Assembly: GCA_003290165.1 (NCBI GenBank)
Contig: QNQO01000455.1
Coordinates: forward strand, 496,001-560,000
DNA from: Berberis thunbergii
Lineage: Eukaryota; Streptophyta; Magnoliopsida; Ranunculales; Berberidaceae
Direction: 5' to 3'
Length of the DNA stretch: 64,000 nt
Shown here: one piece after another, positions 11,484-24,100 of the stretch
How positions within the stretch are numbered: position 1 is the stretch's first letter
Layout of the letters: each line of letters begins with the position of its first letter
Made by a program: the position numbers and the translations under genes
The notes under the pieces: model-generated
What the model was told of the DNA's origin: nothing
Databases searched by the model: none
What the model saw: the letters and a program-made list of their open reading frames with translations, nothing else

Positions 11484-12646
11484 TTTATTTGAATTTTTTA
11501 CAGCAGTAACAACAGTTTCGCAAGAATTTTTTTGCATTTTGGATAACGGACAATCAAGGTAACTCAACTTGTACTCAACTAGAAAGTTTAAGCACGCGAT
11601 TAATTAAGCTCAAGTTTTTGTAAGCGATGGGGGTTGACTCCTCAACATTTTGGGTTGAGCTTAAAATGCAGGTATTAAAATCAATTCAAATTATTAACCA
11701 TGTGAAAAACCATTCGAATATAGGAATACTTTTTTTTTTTGCTAATCCAATATAGGGATACAATGATGGTGTTATCAGGTTTGGTATCAGACTAAAATTG
11801 GAATAAGTCGGTTCACTATTCAAGTTGCGTAACTTTTGACAAAAAAAAGTGTATATATATTGACTAACGTCCGGTTGGGGCCCGAAACACAACAAATCAT
11901 CAAGTAAGAGATTAAGACAGACGTAATGAAAGAAAACAGCCAAAACCAACCAGGTTTTCCTCTTGCTTTGATTTGTCTTACTGTGATGAAAATGACATTA
12001 GTGGGTTAAAACTATACTAGGGTTTGATTAATATACTTTTCACTATTGGTGGTTCCATCATTTTCATTGAAATTATATTGGGCCACTCTAGCTGATTCTC
12101 TGGGTTGTTAAGTTAAAGCTAGAATTGTAGTCTAAGCCTATTTAGTTTAAAAAAAATTATTTAATCCATACTATATTTTATTTATTTTATTCTTGCTTTC
12201 AAATACAATTCAACATCATCACTTTTTTTCTCCTTTAACTCTTTCCACTCCAAGCCGCCGACCATGTTCCAACATCTCATTCGTGATATCTCTACCAACT
12301 CAGTTGGTACACCTTTGAGTTTTGTTATGCAGATATGTATTCCTCTAGAAATTGTAATTTTAAAGTTTACATTTTTTGTTTCTCTCTTTCAATTGAATAT
12401 TTGTTCGATTGATTGAAATGACTAATTAATTTCATCCTTAGCCGTTACATGCTTTATTATGGATGCAACTAAGCTAATGATGTTGCGATATTATTTTCAT
12501 AATTTTATATATAAAAACAAGGATGTACCCATGCATGCTGACAATAATTCTTTTGACAGATTTTACAAAAAAAAAAAAATGAAGGTGCATTAAGAACTTT
12601 GGTGTGGAGTAAATGCTTCTTCCATCTTTGCGTTCCAACAACCTCT
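11484..12646. other. Non-coding spacer
   Basis: No gene is seen. 12332-12490 resembles 27904-28060 (TGACTAATTAATTTCATCC, ACATGCTTTATTA and AAGCTAATGATGTTG in the same order), so this stretch belongs to a dispersed repeat family of unknown class. Confidence 0.5.
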
Positions 12647-12765
12647 TCCTTAAGTTCATTTGAGATATTGCGAAAAACACACCCCTAGTATAAGGACGAA
12701 ATGCTCTCTCTATTTGCATATTTCATTCTGACCATATGGCAGACCCGAAACAATTGCATCTTCCC
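12647..12765 (+). repeat. Dispersed repeat, copy 1
   Basis: About 118 bp (TTAAGTTCATTTGAGATATTG ... GACCCGAAACAATTGCATC) recurs nearly unchanged at 15408-15525 in the same orientation. The preceding TTCCATCTTTGCGTTCCAAC also occurs near 28068. It is non-coding and of unknown class. Confidence 0.8.
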
Positions 12766-12809
12766 AAACACACATATATTTACACATATATTTCCACATA
12801 CCATCACCT

Positions 12810-13255
12810 AATCCAAGCTCAAGGATGTCTTCCTTCATTGCTTTCATTCAAGTTTTCAATTGTCGTCCCCTCTGTTTACACCCTCTACTAACTTACCAAT
12901 CTAGATATTTTCTAATTGGCGATGTGTTTGGTCTCCTCCGCATGTGACCAAACCACGTTTTAAACGTTTTTCTCTAATTTTTTCTCTATGGGCACTACAC
13001 CTAACTATCTCCTAACTCTTTCATTCTTAATTTTATCCTTACAAATTTTACCACATATCTATCTTAACATACGTTTTTTGCTACCGCCATTCTATGCATA
13101 TGTTGTCTCATAGTAGCCCAACATTATGAACCGTAGAGGTGGTCGATCAATTGTCTTATAGCATTTCCCTTTTAACCTTGTAGGCATTCTTCCATCGCAT
13201 AATACCTCTGGCGTCATTCTTCATTTCGCCCAACCAACTTTAATCTTATGATGAT
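12810..13255 (-). pseudogene. LINE reverse transcriptase C-terminal fragment (RTE-like), decayed
   Basis: Read on the minus strand in shifting frames, this gives VGWAK..RMTPEVLCD, RMPTRLKGKCYKTIDRPP, then further on WFGHMRRRP and, near the low-coordinate end, RGRQLKT with KEDILELGL. These resemble the tail of plant RTE-type LINE proteins (pattern RMP.KLKGKFY...RP, RW.GH..RRP, GRPK.T). Frames are broken several times and stops are frequent. Placement rests on recalled patterns; a protein search would settle it. Confidence 0.65.
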
Positions 13256-13650
13256 ACATCAAATAATTAAGACTCGAATCAATACCGTACACGTGGCAAA
13301 TATCATCTTTCACAAGGAACAAACACTTTGATCTAGGCCTGACCAAAGAGGCCCTAAAAGACAGGCCAAACATTAAAAATGCCCCAAAAGGATCCTTGAT
13401 AATAGATTGTAATCAAGGACTTGAATCCAGGCTCAACGGGTCCCTTTCCTTATAGAAGAAAGACGTTATAGATGAAATAAGTCGTAGCGGGAATCACTCC
13501 CCCAAGGACCTGCCTCAATGAAGGAGGAAACTATTGCAAAGAATGTCTCTCATCATCACGCCCTTCATGCTTAAGTCGTGCGGATAATTAATGACGGACA
13601 TTATATAAGGTAACGTCATCACACGTCTAGTTCATTTATAATCTCACTCC
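13256..13650 (+). repeat. LTR-like relic, related to 38085-38440
   Basis: Blocks occur in the same order as in 38085-38440: GATGATACATCAAA, then CATGCTTAAGTC, then an ATTATATAA TATA-like motif near 13612. The similarity is clear but diverged (I estimate about 70%). The TATA-like motif and layout suggest an old solo LTR. Confidence 0.5.
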
Positions 13651-14889
13651 TAAGACCGAGTTGACTCAATGGGTTTGACTCATTTGAAACCCGAATTTGG
13701 TATCGAAGGAATGCATAATTCCGGATTTAGATCAATAGGGCAAGGAAATTAGGAACCTTCATCGAAGCATGAAAACTTAAATATGACAAAAACTTGAGAT
13801 TACACTATAGTAATAAGTGTTTAGTCCATGATTTTTAAAACCTTTGGAACTTGTTATATGCATGACTCAATCTCACCAAAACTATATTGAGAAAAGCATT
13901 ACGGTGTCACGTTTTCATAGTGGAAGACGAAGCAACCACTACCTATGCTAAAACCTCGTTAGGAAATCAGGTCTTACAACTAGAATGATGTGGCATGACA
14001 TGGAAAGATTTACACATATATTGAGAATTTCACCATCCTTCCTAGATCATGCCACGTTGCCCTAGTTAGTTGCAAAAACTTGATTCCCAAGTATTTTCAT
14101 CGACGCTAACTGAATTAGGCCACTAGTGTATCAGGTGTTGGGAATGGTGTATGCTTCATTGGACTTCTACTCCAAAACTTTTAGGGTTTCTGTTTTTTTT
14201 TTTTTTTTTGCTCACTTTGTTGGATTTTCACTAATATGAATTGAACAAAAATCAATTTTTATTGTCTTAAAATTTTTGAAAGCCTTTTTGAGATTAATAA
14301 AATTTTCTTTTCTGTTTAAATAAATACCATCCCTTAGGCATGCTTTGAAAAAAAAAATGGAAGGGAATCTTATATGACATCTTACAATTTTATAAAGACT
14401 TATTTTCTTGTAAATCATATTGTACGAAGAATACATTTACACAATTGTTTTTTGTAAAATTAGTTTGTATTTGCAATATATTTTTTGTGGACCAAGTATG
14501 AACGTAGAGTCAAATTCATTTACTTAGGTATATTATAAGTCAAGTGCTAGTCATAGTTTATTCTGTAGAATAAGGTATTTTAGAAATCATGCACGACATC
14601 CCTATATAGAGGGAATTCTCAGGTTTCTCATTGAGTATGAAAGTGTTGAAGAAACTGGAAAGCCAAAGTGTCTTATTCCTATTCAAAAGTGGTTTCCAAG
14701 TGACCATCGCAATCAAAGGATTTTATTTCATAGATGCGTAAAACTGAAGTAACTAAAAAGGATATCTTATTGTTTGTTTTTAGTCTTTAGCTTTCGAAAC
14801 AACAGTGGTGTTGAATTTCAATTTATTTATTTTATGTTTGCTTAGTTATAAAAACGCTCATTTCCAAAATTTGCCTCACAGAATCTCGA
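13651..14889. other. Non-coding spacer
   Basis: AT-rich sequence with homopolymer runs and no coding signal I can support. The reading frames present are short and low in complexity. Confidence 0.5.
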
Positions 14890-15400
14890 ATTTATGAGAC
14901 TCTTGTACTGGTCAACTCCCCCAATGGATTGATAGCCTCATCAATTCCATCTTCCATGCCACTATGGTGAGAAACATCAAGATATCCTAATCTGACGCTC
15001 AGACTATCCTGGCACTCTGATCTGGCTCCTGAATAAAAAATTACTCTTCACTGTCAAGAATGATACCAAAGTGTTCTATCTGGAATAGTCTGAATGTTCC
15101 ACTTTTCTCCCTCCCTCTCTCGGCAATTGATGCTAAGATACTAAGAGATTTGTAGAGAATCAAGGCCCCCCTTCTGCTCTTTTTTTACTTTGGGAAACTG
15201 AGTCAGAATATACTCCCCACCATGACCAATTTGAAACCGTCTGCATACACCTCTAAAATATTGTTGTATTTTCTGCAATAGTCACACAGAGGATGCCACT
15301 CACTTGTTCTTCTTTTGCCCGGGTCATGGATCAAACTTTGGCTTCTCTCGCCCCTATCAATCAACTAGCTCAATGATAACTTGGGGTGCCCAATATCTCC
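14890..15400 (+). pseudogene. LINE fragment with zf-RVT-type zinc finger, decayed
   Basis: In broken plus-strand frames one can read LIWLLNKKLLFTVKND (compare the DxLIW...FTVKS segment of L1-type plant LINEs), a basic IKAP-like stretch, and then a finger-like end with SHTEDATHLFFFC around 15280-15325. That matches the zf-RVT module at the end of L1-type ORF2 proteins. Several frameshifts and stops separate these blocks, so this is a relic. It has the opposite orientation to the LINE split by Ty3 copy B. Confidence 0.6.
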
Positions 15401-15407
15401 CTCTTCC

Positions 15408-15525
15408 TTCAGTTCATTTGAGATATTGCGAAAACACACCCCTAGTATAAGGACGAAATGCTCTCTCAATTTGCAGATTTCATTCTGACCATATGGCAGG
15501 ACCCGAAACAATTGCATCTTCCAAA
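15408..15525 (+). repeat. Dispersed repeat, copy 2
   Basis: This is a near-identical partner of 12647-12765, differing by a few substitutions and single-base indels. It directly follows the LINE relic. Confidence 0.8.
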
Positions 15526-16261
15526 ATACCAAATTCATTCTTAGAGGCAGGGGTGGGCACGGTCCGGATCGGTTCCAAATTTTGAGGAACCTAACTCGGA
15601 CTGTTTAAATTTAACGAATCTGGTCCGGTCCGGATTCCCTTAATTTTGAACATTGGGACCGAACCTAACTCAAACCGTTTGGAAAGGTCTCGGTTCCTAC
15701 GGTTCCAAAATGAAAATCTGAATATATTTATGCTATTGATTATTGATTGTATTGATTCATATGTCACGACATTAAGCTGAAAGTTAAAATCAGATAAGAG
15801 TAAGCTACTTGAAAACAAAATTGAACTGATGCCAAAATGAACTGACAATGTTCTAGAGATGTTTCAGGTTTCAAACTGAGATGCTTAAGTGTGCACAAAA
15901 TCTTCACAAAGTCCTTCAGTTGAAATCTTCACAAAGTCCTTGAGAAGCATGATGGTGACAAGAAACGTTTGTGATAAAGTATCCAACTTTCAAAAAGAGT
16001 CCACGCACAACTTTTGTTTATTTATGTGCTGAAGTTTTAAAGATTAGTTTTTTTAATTACAACATACATTTCCAAAACATAATTATAATCATCGGTTTAA
16101 CTCAAGCTAGTAGTACTGGCTGAGCAATTTTCAGTCTAACATGAATGTCTTTGACGATGTTAGGTCTGTATAAACACCAAAAATTCTTCATCGATACATG
16201 GAAGCAATGCAAAACCATTTATTCTGTAAGTAACAGAACTAGAAAATAGTGATAGCAGTAT
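15526..16261. other. Non-coding spacer with GGTTC-rich stretch
   Basis: 15549-15710 is a simple CGGTTCC/GGTCCGG-rich stretch similar in character to 51023-51360. No coding signal is seen in the rest. Confidence 0.4.
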
Positions 16262-16560
16262 TTACCTCTCCTCCTGTGCCGAACACCACCTCACCCAAGT
16301 GTGTCTCCCTTGCCTTCGAAACCACTCGGAGCATACATGTTCCAAGGTGGGGTGCCACCTCGAGGAACATGTCATTTCTCCCGAAGTTCGATCCATGGCA
16401 AGCATTCTTCCTAAATCTACACGTACAACCGAACACACATGACGTGCACCGATATGCAAAGCAAGTCTGCATACCATAATCATGTCACATGTATACAAGC
16501 AAGTCTGTATACAAACAATTCCTTTTCTTTTCACATTTTTTTTCCTTCGGAGTTGTGGAA
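16262..16560 (-). repeat. Inverted fragment of a Ty3 copy A-type LTR
   Basis: The reverse complement aligns with 1330-1630 of the copy A LTR: the CCACAACTCCG block, two ACTTGCTTG motifs, GTTCGGTTGTACGTGTAGA, the CACTCGAGGTGGCACC-like block and TTCGGCACAGGAGGAG. It is more diverged than the two LTRs of copy A are from each other, so it derives from an older related insertion in the opposite orientation. Confidence 0.85.
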
Positions 16561-17049
16561 AAGAGCATAAAAATAAATAAATCCTCAAAACTCTTTTATG
16601 GTGATGCTTTGTCAACCATAAATAAATCAATCACAGATCCACCATTCTTTTGGGGAACAAGTAATATTTGACACATTGTCAGTTCACATATCTCATCTCT
16701 TTGCATCCATATGAAAAAACAATATGCATACCAATTCGCATAACAATACAAATACTCGAGCTAAAACAAGTGCTCAATTAAATTCCAGCCAATATCTATT
16801 ACTAGAAATTTTCTTCTAGCCCTAAACTAAATAAGGGTTTAATCATACATAAAATTGATACAGACAAGACATTTTCCAATAAGCTAACACTTCTAACAAG
16901 TGCAAAGAATGACAGGGGCAACAGATGCTGTCTAGAATGAATGTTGAGCTTTAGCGAGCGTTACCAAAAGGGTAAAACACTGCTTACAATGTCAAGTTGA
17001 AATCCAGATAGCCATATCAAAGTTATATTAATCACAAACTCTACCTTAT
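16561..17049. other. Non-coding spacer
   Basis: AT-rich; nothing recognisable, although part of it may be further tail of the minus-strand LINE. Confidence 0.35.
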
Positions 17050-17284
17050 AGTAACGCTTGGCCTTACCCAACAATCTTTCGAATGTTGATTTGATTCCCG
17101 AAAGGACCTGCTAGAATAAGATAACGTTTCATTTTGGCTAAGATGGTCGAATTGCCTGTCCAAGCAAATGAAGCAATATTGGGGGACCCCTTAAGCTAGA
17201 AGATGTTCTTCTTGTGGAAATAAATAGCTTTGAGTTGAATTACTCTTTGGTTTTCTAGGTGAGGCCAAGGCTTGCCACACATTT
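17050..17284 (-). pseudogene. LINE, distal part, split by Ty3 copy B
   Basis: On the minus strand, shifting frames give a KLW/LKAKY-like segment (read as QLKAIYF near 17220) and GSPNIASF..W, weakly like the region after the RT domain of L1-type LINEs. The main argument is position: the LINE on the far side of copy B (26961-27900) is on the same strand and runs up to the same CATTT duplication. The call depends on that context. Confidence 0.45.
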
Positions 17285-19665
17285 TGTAATACTCGCGTTA
17301 AAAAAAAAAAAAAATTTACTCAGCAAAGGTGGTGGGGGCACATACCACCCACCCCTTAAAAGGAAATGACCCCCTTTCTTCTTCTCTTTCTTTTCTTTTC
17401 GTTCCAGTGAGCAACGCTGAATCTTCGTCACCTCCTCCACATTTTCTCGACGTTTTTGGGTGATTCTCCCCCACAGCTCACCTCTTCCTTCTCATTTCTT
17501 CCTCTCTTCTTTCCCCTCTTAATTTCTCTATTGTTTTTTCAAAAAAAATAAAAATCAGTTTTCATTTGGGTTGGGGTTTGATCGGTTTCCATAGCTCCGA
17601 TCAGCCATGTTGGGGCCTTGGTGGCGTCCTTGGGAGCCCTTAGAACCGACATGCAAGGTTGTTTTGGGGTTGGCTGAAAATTTTTTCAAAAATCAGGGTG
17701 CATGTTTGTTTGGAGGGTTCCTCGGCGTGAATCCGGGCTTTGGGTGCATGGGTGAGCCTCACATTCGTGACTCCGAGTGTCCTTAGACTCATTTGCGGGC
17801 TGTTGTGCAGTTTGGAAGCGATCAGACCGGAGTAGAGAGGGTTTCGGTGCGTTTTCGCCAAACTTTAGGTTGCGGCGGGGTGTTGCCGATTTTTATTGCC
17901 AGTAAGTTTTTCTTTCCGTCACGCGTCGCTTGTAATTTATTTTAATTTTTTTTGTCTTCGGCTGGTTTGCTCATTTTCGAGTCCGCCATGCGTTTTAGAA
18001 TTTTTGTGGTCCCGCATTCGTGGTTTTGCGTGTTGGAGCTTCGACCGGTAGGAATTGGGTTTTGAAAATCCATTCTGCCCAGGTGAGTGGAATTATAATA
18101 TTTATTTGGATAAAATAATTATTTGAAATCCTAAATTGAATTTTTACATTATACCGTCAATTGTATAGATTGAATCCAAATCCGAAATTTGGAGTTTCCA
18201 GATATTTCGAGGATTGTGTTAGTTATATGTGAATGAATTATGCATTGGATTTTCGGAAAGCATGATATACTTGAATGAAATCGAATAGTAATTTTGGTGT
18301 GATTAGGCTTTGGTGTAATGACATGAAACTTGTATGCTTTGTTTCGATTTTGCATAGCATATAATGTTTTACCATGGATTTTCGAGTCTTGGACATGTAT
18401 GATAATCGACTCGAATAATTATTGTGGTGAATTGGGTCATGTTGGGACCTTGACATAGTCGTGGTTTTATAAAACTTGCCGAATTGTTTATGATTGCACG
18501 TCTGTACCTTTGGTTATGTACAGACTTGTCATATGTGCATGTGGATGTTAATATAAATGTCTTTACCCCCGCTATAATGCATGTTGTGTCGATGCTTAGG
18601 AGCTTACTCGCATCGTGAATTGGATGGTGCTTGAGATGACTCGCACCTGACATTGTGGACGCTATTGCATGTGGCAAGCTTGCTGAGGTGCGGTGAGCTC
18701 CCCGCACGCACTTGCCACTATAGAGTGCAGTAGTACGGGTCCCGGAGGACGTGCTTTGGAGATTACTCGCTTTCCCTCCCAGCGCGCTTGATTTTGATTA
18801 TGTTAGGTTGGCCGTGTTAGCCAGTCGTTCGAGATGCTTGAGTTTGTATCCTGGCAGATGGCACCCCATTAGGATACAAACAAGCCGAAGTGGTACTGGT
18901 GCACGTTGTGGGGATGTGTCTGGTGAGACACATTCGTAGGGCATGCGAATACCTACGATATGAGACACTTATACAAACTTATAACAGAATTTTGGTTTTA
19001 ACTTGATTGCTATGACTAGGAGATATGGAAGAATTATGAGATTGTCTTTTATTACCATGTTTGAATCGCGTGTAATGATCGACATATATGAAAACTTGTA
19101 GTTATTGTGGAATCTGAAATGTTTGTGTTGTTGCTGTGAATTAAACATTAGCCCTAGAGACACGGTGTGATTTAGACTTTAGAACTTGTGTTTATTTATT
19201 GTGTCTAGCTTGAATTTTTCTGGTAATAGTATTCCGTTATTTGTATTTAGTTCGCTCGCACTAGCTAGCTTTGCTGACCCGCAAGGGGTGTGCTTCTATT
19301 GGAGTGCATGCAATGTTGGAGTTCCTGCTGATTGTGGCGCGTAGGCCCCGGTTTCGTTGTAGGCGCGTTTTGTGCTTTTTGGTTGTGTCCACCCTGTACG
19401 GGTATGTTTTTGCTTACTCTATGTTTCAAATGTACTATATTGCTATACTAGATGTTTGTATACTGGTTTTGTCGCTATGATCTGGCGGGTGCGAATCAAA
19501 TATATTTATTTTGTTCAAACTTTAGCGTAGTTTTATTTCCGTTTGATTCTCGTATCAAGAATGTGTTATATTATGATGTTGTGCCGGTTATGATCCGCCT
19601 ATGTACGTGGTTAGTTTCACACATCGGCACGCTGCAATTCCCGTGGCTAATCCGGGGTGTTGACA
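17285..19665 (+). repeat. 5' LTR of Ty3 copy B
   Basis: 2381 bp, from TGTAATACTCGCG to GTTGACA. It aligns with 24539-26955 over its full length with substitutions and many 1-nt indels. Confidence 0.95.
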
Positions 19666-19670
19666 GAGCT

Positions 19671-19682
19671 TGGTATCAGAGC
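19671..19682 (+). other. Primer-binding site of Ty3 copy B
   Basis: TGGTATCAGAGC lies five bases after the LTR end. It is the same initiator tRNA-Met complement as in copy A. Confidence 0.9.
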
Positions 19683-19820
19683 CATTGGTTACCGGTTCAC
19701 ATAGTACGTCATCGTATACCACTTTCTTGAGTGGATTGGGCTAGAGGAGTTTAGGACTTTTGTTGTGTGTTTTATGTATGGTATGTGTGTGTTTTTTTTT
19801 TCGTAGAGGTTGTTTTGGTG

Positions 19821-20975
19821 ATGGCACGTGGTAAGAGATCCCAGGGTGAGGGATCAGGCACTGCTGGGGAGGATGTCTCTCAGGCTTTATGGAAATGATG
19901 ACCCAGTTGGCACAGAATATGAGGCAGAGCAGTCAGTCAGAGGATTCGTTACTCGATGCAACAGGGATTTCGTCAGCTTGGGTGGTGAAAGATTTGATGG
20001 CACTGGAGATTCCCTAGTTGCGGATCGGTGATCCGTAAGGTAGAGCTCATATTTGAGAGGATGGTGCTGACACCTATACAGCGTACTGAGTTAGCAGCAC
20101 ACCAGTTTGATGGAGAGGTTATTACTGGTGGGATACAGTGAGGCAAAGTCGTAATGTGTCAGAGATGCAATGGGATACATTTTGCCAGGTGTTTGAACAA
20201 CATTTGTTCTTGATTCTGCAAGAGCTGAGATAGTGGACATGTTTCTACATTTACAGCAGGGTTCTAGATCTATTTCTAAATACTTGGTCGAGTTTACACA
20301 GTTGAGCCGCTATGCCACTTGTTTATAGATACTCAAGAGAAGAAGAACAGGAAGTTTTTGAGTGGTCTGAACCCGTTCCTAAGGAAACAATTTATGGTGA
20401 TGATTGATCGTCCTTTTGAGAGATTAGGGACATCACTTTGAGTCAGGAGCGAGTGGACGCCGAGTGTAGGCAAGAGACTTTGGTTCGACGAGCTAGAGGT
20501 TCAAACGTAAGTCAGAGGGTTGGCCGAGGAAGCCAGACAATTGAGCAGGTACAATAGCCAGAGCGTGTCGCTGTCCAGCAGAGAGACCCTGGTAGAGGGG
20601 ACCAGTTAGGACTAGCAGAGATGCCGAGGTGACAAACGTTCTCGAGGAGATCATCGACGACAGCAGCAAGCAACAACAGAGACAACCTAGGTAGGGTGGT
20701 CAGACAGAACTAGGAGCGGTGCTTCACTTGTGGTCAGGAGGATATGTAGCCGTGATTGTCCAAGAGGTCAGACAAATCGATGGGAGCATGTAGTTGTTAT
20801 ACTTGTGGACAATTGGGGCACTTTTCCAGACTTTGTCCTCGGAATAGGATGGACCAGCACAGCTAGAGGGCGCCTCGAGACAGTTAGCACCTGCGCCTAG
20901 AATTGGTCAGAGAGTCCCTTCCCAGCACCCGCCTGGTTCGCCTAGCAGCTATTCCCGGTCAGGAAAATGTTGAGG
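19821..20975 (+). pseudogene. Ty3 copy B gag, heavily frameshifted
   Basis: The start is ATG 19821 (MARGKRSQGEGSGTAGEDVS). Gag blocks then appear in alternating frames: MMTQLAQNMRQ, LGGERFDGTGD, EFTQLSRYA-like sequence near 20285 and a basic Q/R-rich linker. Two zinc knuckles occur: a damaged one near 20720 (CFTCGQ...) and an intact CYTCGQLGHFSRLCP at about 20794-20838. The end, AAIPGQENVEG, parallels AVIPGQENVEG of copy A, just before an intron-like segment. Confidence 0.85.
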
Positions 20976-21109
20976 GTATGTTATTTTATTTATTTTTATT
21001 GTCGTTTTGTGTGCCAGTTGTAGTAAGATTTGTGTTATGTGCATTATGCGTAGGAAAATTGCATGTTAGTTGTTGTTACGTGATTCAGGATACATGTGTT
21101 GTGTGCCAG
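20976..21109 (+). other. Intron-like segment before the protease of copy B
   Basis: 134 bp, beginning GTATGTTA and ending TGTGCCAG. Removing it joins GAG-G to GT-TTT in frame: the glycine of NVEG is completed across the junction and reading continues FVHSMSSLLRALFDTGASRSF, the protease motif. It has a consensus-like donor, a U-rich body and a good acceptor. Splicing is inferred, not shown. Confidence 0.6.
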
Positions 21110-24100
21110 GTTTTGTGCATTCGATGTCTTCCCTGTTGAGGGCTCTTTTCGATACAGGAGCATCTAGGTCTTTTATTTCTAGACAGTTGGTTGTTAGAGA
21201 CAACCTTGAGGTGGTGCCTTTGCGGAGCCTTTGTGCGTTGTGTCTCCCTTGGGCAGTTTCGATTTGGTTGTGAAAATTTTGTCCCCGTTTCGAGTTTTCC
21301 TTATTGGGATAGAGCTTTGTGTTCGACTTTATTGTTTTGGGTTTTGAGGGCTATCATTTGATTCTAGGGATGGATTGGTTGTCCAGTCATCCGGTGATCA
21401 TTGATTGCTTGCATAGGTCGGTGATTGTTAGCGTCACCTGATGCTTCACCTCGTGTGTTGCTTGTGAGCCCTATTCGATTTCTTTGATGTCGAGTTTTCT
21501 TAGCTCTCTTGAGATTTCTTGTCCCCGCACCTGTTTGTAGAGGTTGTGTGTGAGTTCCCTGATGTCTTTCAGGAGATTCCTGGTATCCATCCACGTCGTG
21601 AGGTAGAGTTTCAGATTGACCTGGTTCTTGGTACTGCACCTATATCTAAATCAGCATACAGGCTTGCACCTAAGCAATTGGAAGAGATGAAATACAGCTT
21701 GATGAGTTGCTTCGTAAGGGGTTTATTCGTCCGAGCAATTCACCTTGGGGAGCTCCAGCAATATTTGTATCCAATAAGGATGGATCATTGAGGATGTGCA
21801 TAGATTATCGAGATCTGAATAAAGTGACCATCGAATAAGTATCCATTGCCGCGAATTGATGATCTATTGATCAATTGAGGGGAGCCGTAGTGTTTTCACA
21901 GTTAGATTTGCAGTCTGGGTATCATCAGATGAGAGTTGAGGAACATTCGTTCCAATTACCGCTTTTCGGACCCGTTATGGCTGTATGAGTTTCCAGTCAA
22001 GCCATTTGATTGACAAATGCACCAGCTTTCTTCATGGATTTAATGAATAGATTGTTCAGTCCATATTGGACAAGTTGTCGGTAATCTTCATTGATGATAT
22101 CTTAGTGTACTCGAGGAGTTTAGAGGAGCACAGAGAGCACCTTCGCATTACTTTTTGCAGACACTTAGAAAAAATCAGCTATATGCGAAGTTCCAGTAAG
22201 TGTCATTTTTGGGAACCTGAAGTTCAATTCTCGGGCATGTAATTCTAGTGGAAGTATTGCAGTGGATCTCGAGAAGTCGAAGCAGTGAAGTTTGGAGACG
22301 ACCGAGTAGTGTGACAGAGATTCTAGTTTTCTGGGTTTGGCTGGTTATTATCGACGGTTTATCGAGAAATTTTCCTTGATTGCAGCACCCACTCACTCAG
22401 TTAACTAGGAGAATGTTCCTTTTGTATGGTCAGAAAAGTGTGAAGAAGCTTTTGAAACTTTGAAGCTTCGTGATTTAGCACCAGTGTTGACTATTTCGAC
22501 ACCTGGTAGCCGACTGGTGGTATTTACTGATGCTGCGGTACAAGATTGGGTGGAGTGTTGATGCAAGGCAGGAAGATCGTAGCCTATGCGTCTCGATAGT
22601 TGAAACCCCACGAGCAAAATATCCAACACGTGATTTAGAGTTGGCAGCCGTAGTCTTTGCTTTGAAGATCTGGAGACATAATCTGTTATCGGTGAGAGGT
22701 TTGAGTTGTTCACAGATCACAAGAGTTTGAAGTACCTATTCACTCAGAGGGAGTTGAATATGAGGCAACAACGATGGGTTGATTTCCTTAGCAGCTATGA
22801 CTTCGAGATACAGTATCAGCCTGGGTAGGGCCAATGTGGTTGCAGATGCCTTAAGTAGGCGACATGCAGTGATGGCAACCATGATGATTCAGGAATATCG
22901 AACACTTGAGACATTAGTTTCATTTGCAGCTCAGCCCTACTTTCAGTACAGAAGGCAGCATGATAGCGGGTTTAGCAGTTTATCCTCCGTTGATCAGTAG
23001 AGTGGTGAGAGACAGGCCTCTGATCCAGTGATTACGAGGCAAATAGCAATTTGGTAGTGGACACATTGGATGAGTGCCCCTACCGATTGGTCGGTGGGTT
23101 CAGAATGGAGGGTTGTCGGTTTCGTGGGCGGCTTTGTGTTCCGTCTGATGAGGAGTGCCAAGAGATATCTTATAGGAAGTCTCATAGATCTCGTTTCACA
23201 TTCACCCCGGTGGAACAAAGATGTATGCAGATTTGAGACGTTTTTTCTGTGGCATGGGCATGAAGAAATACATTGGAGGAGTTTGTGGCACGGTGTGCGA
23301 CTTGTCAGCAGGTGAAAGTCGAGCATCAGAGACCGTCTGAGTTATTGCATCCGTTGGATATCCCGACGTGGAAGTGGGAGTATATCACTATGGATTTCAT
23401 CGATGGACTTCCACGGTCGAGGAAAGGTAATGAGTCAATATGAGTCATTGTTGATGCGGTTGACGAAGTTCATTGTTGATCGGTTGACGAAGTTGTGCAC
23501 ATTCATCCCCTATTAGTAATGAATCGGGACGGCAGACAGGTCTAGCGGTATGTTCATCCTCGGGAGATAATTCGCCTCTCATGGGGTCACCTGGTTCGAT
23601 TGTATCCGACAGAGATCCGCTTTTTCACAGCCCACTTCTGGCAGAACTTTCAACAAGCTATGGGGTACTAGATTGGACATGAGTACAGCTATCATCCCAC
23701 AGACAGTGCCAATCTGAGCGAGTGAATCAGGTTAGTGGAAAAGAAAAAAACATGCCTTAGAGGCATGCCATTTTAGGCCTTGGGGGCAATTGGGAAGATC
23801 ACCTACGTTATCTGGATTTGCGTCCAGACAACAGCGCTACCCACGTAAGTATGGCATGGCACCGTTTGGAGGCTACTCTACGGAACGACCATCGTAGCGT
23901 CCCCTGTTTGTTGGGCAGAAATTGGGAGAGTCAGTTGTGATGGGGCCGGATGTGATCAGAGAAACTATGAGAAGATTAAGCTGATTAGGGCGCGGTTGTT
24001 GACAGCCAGAGTAGACAGAAGAGTTACGCTGATAGGAGGCGTAAGGAGTTGGAGTTTGATGTTGGTGACAGGGTTTTTATGAAAGTTTCCGCCGATGCGC

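Noticed and set aside
16741..16800. Possible further inverted LTR match (GCTCAATTAAAT, GAGCTAAAA)
   Set aside because: It lies on the wrong side of the inverted LTR fragment for a collinear match; too short to support.
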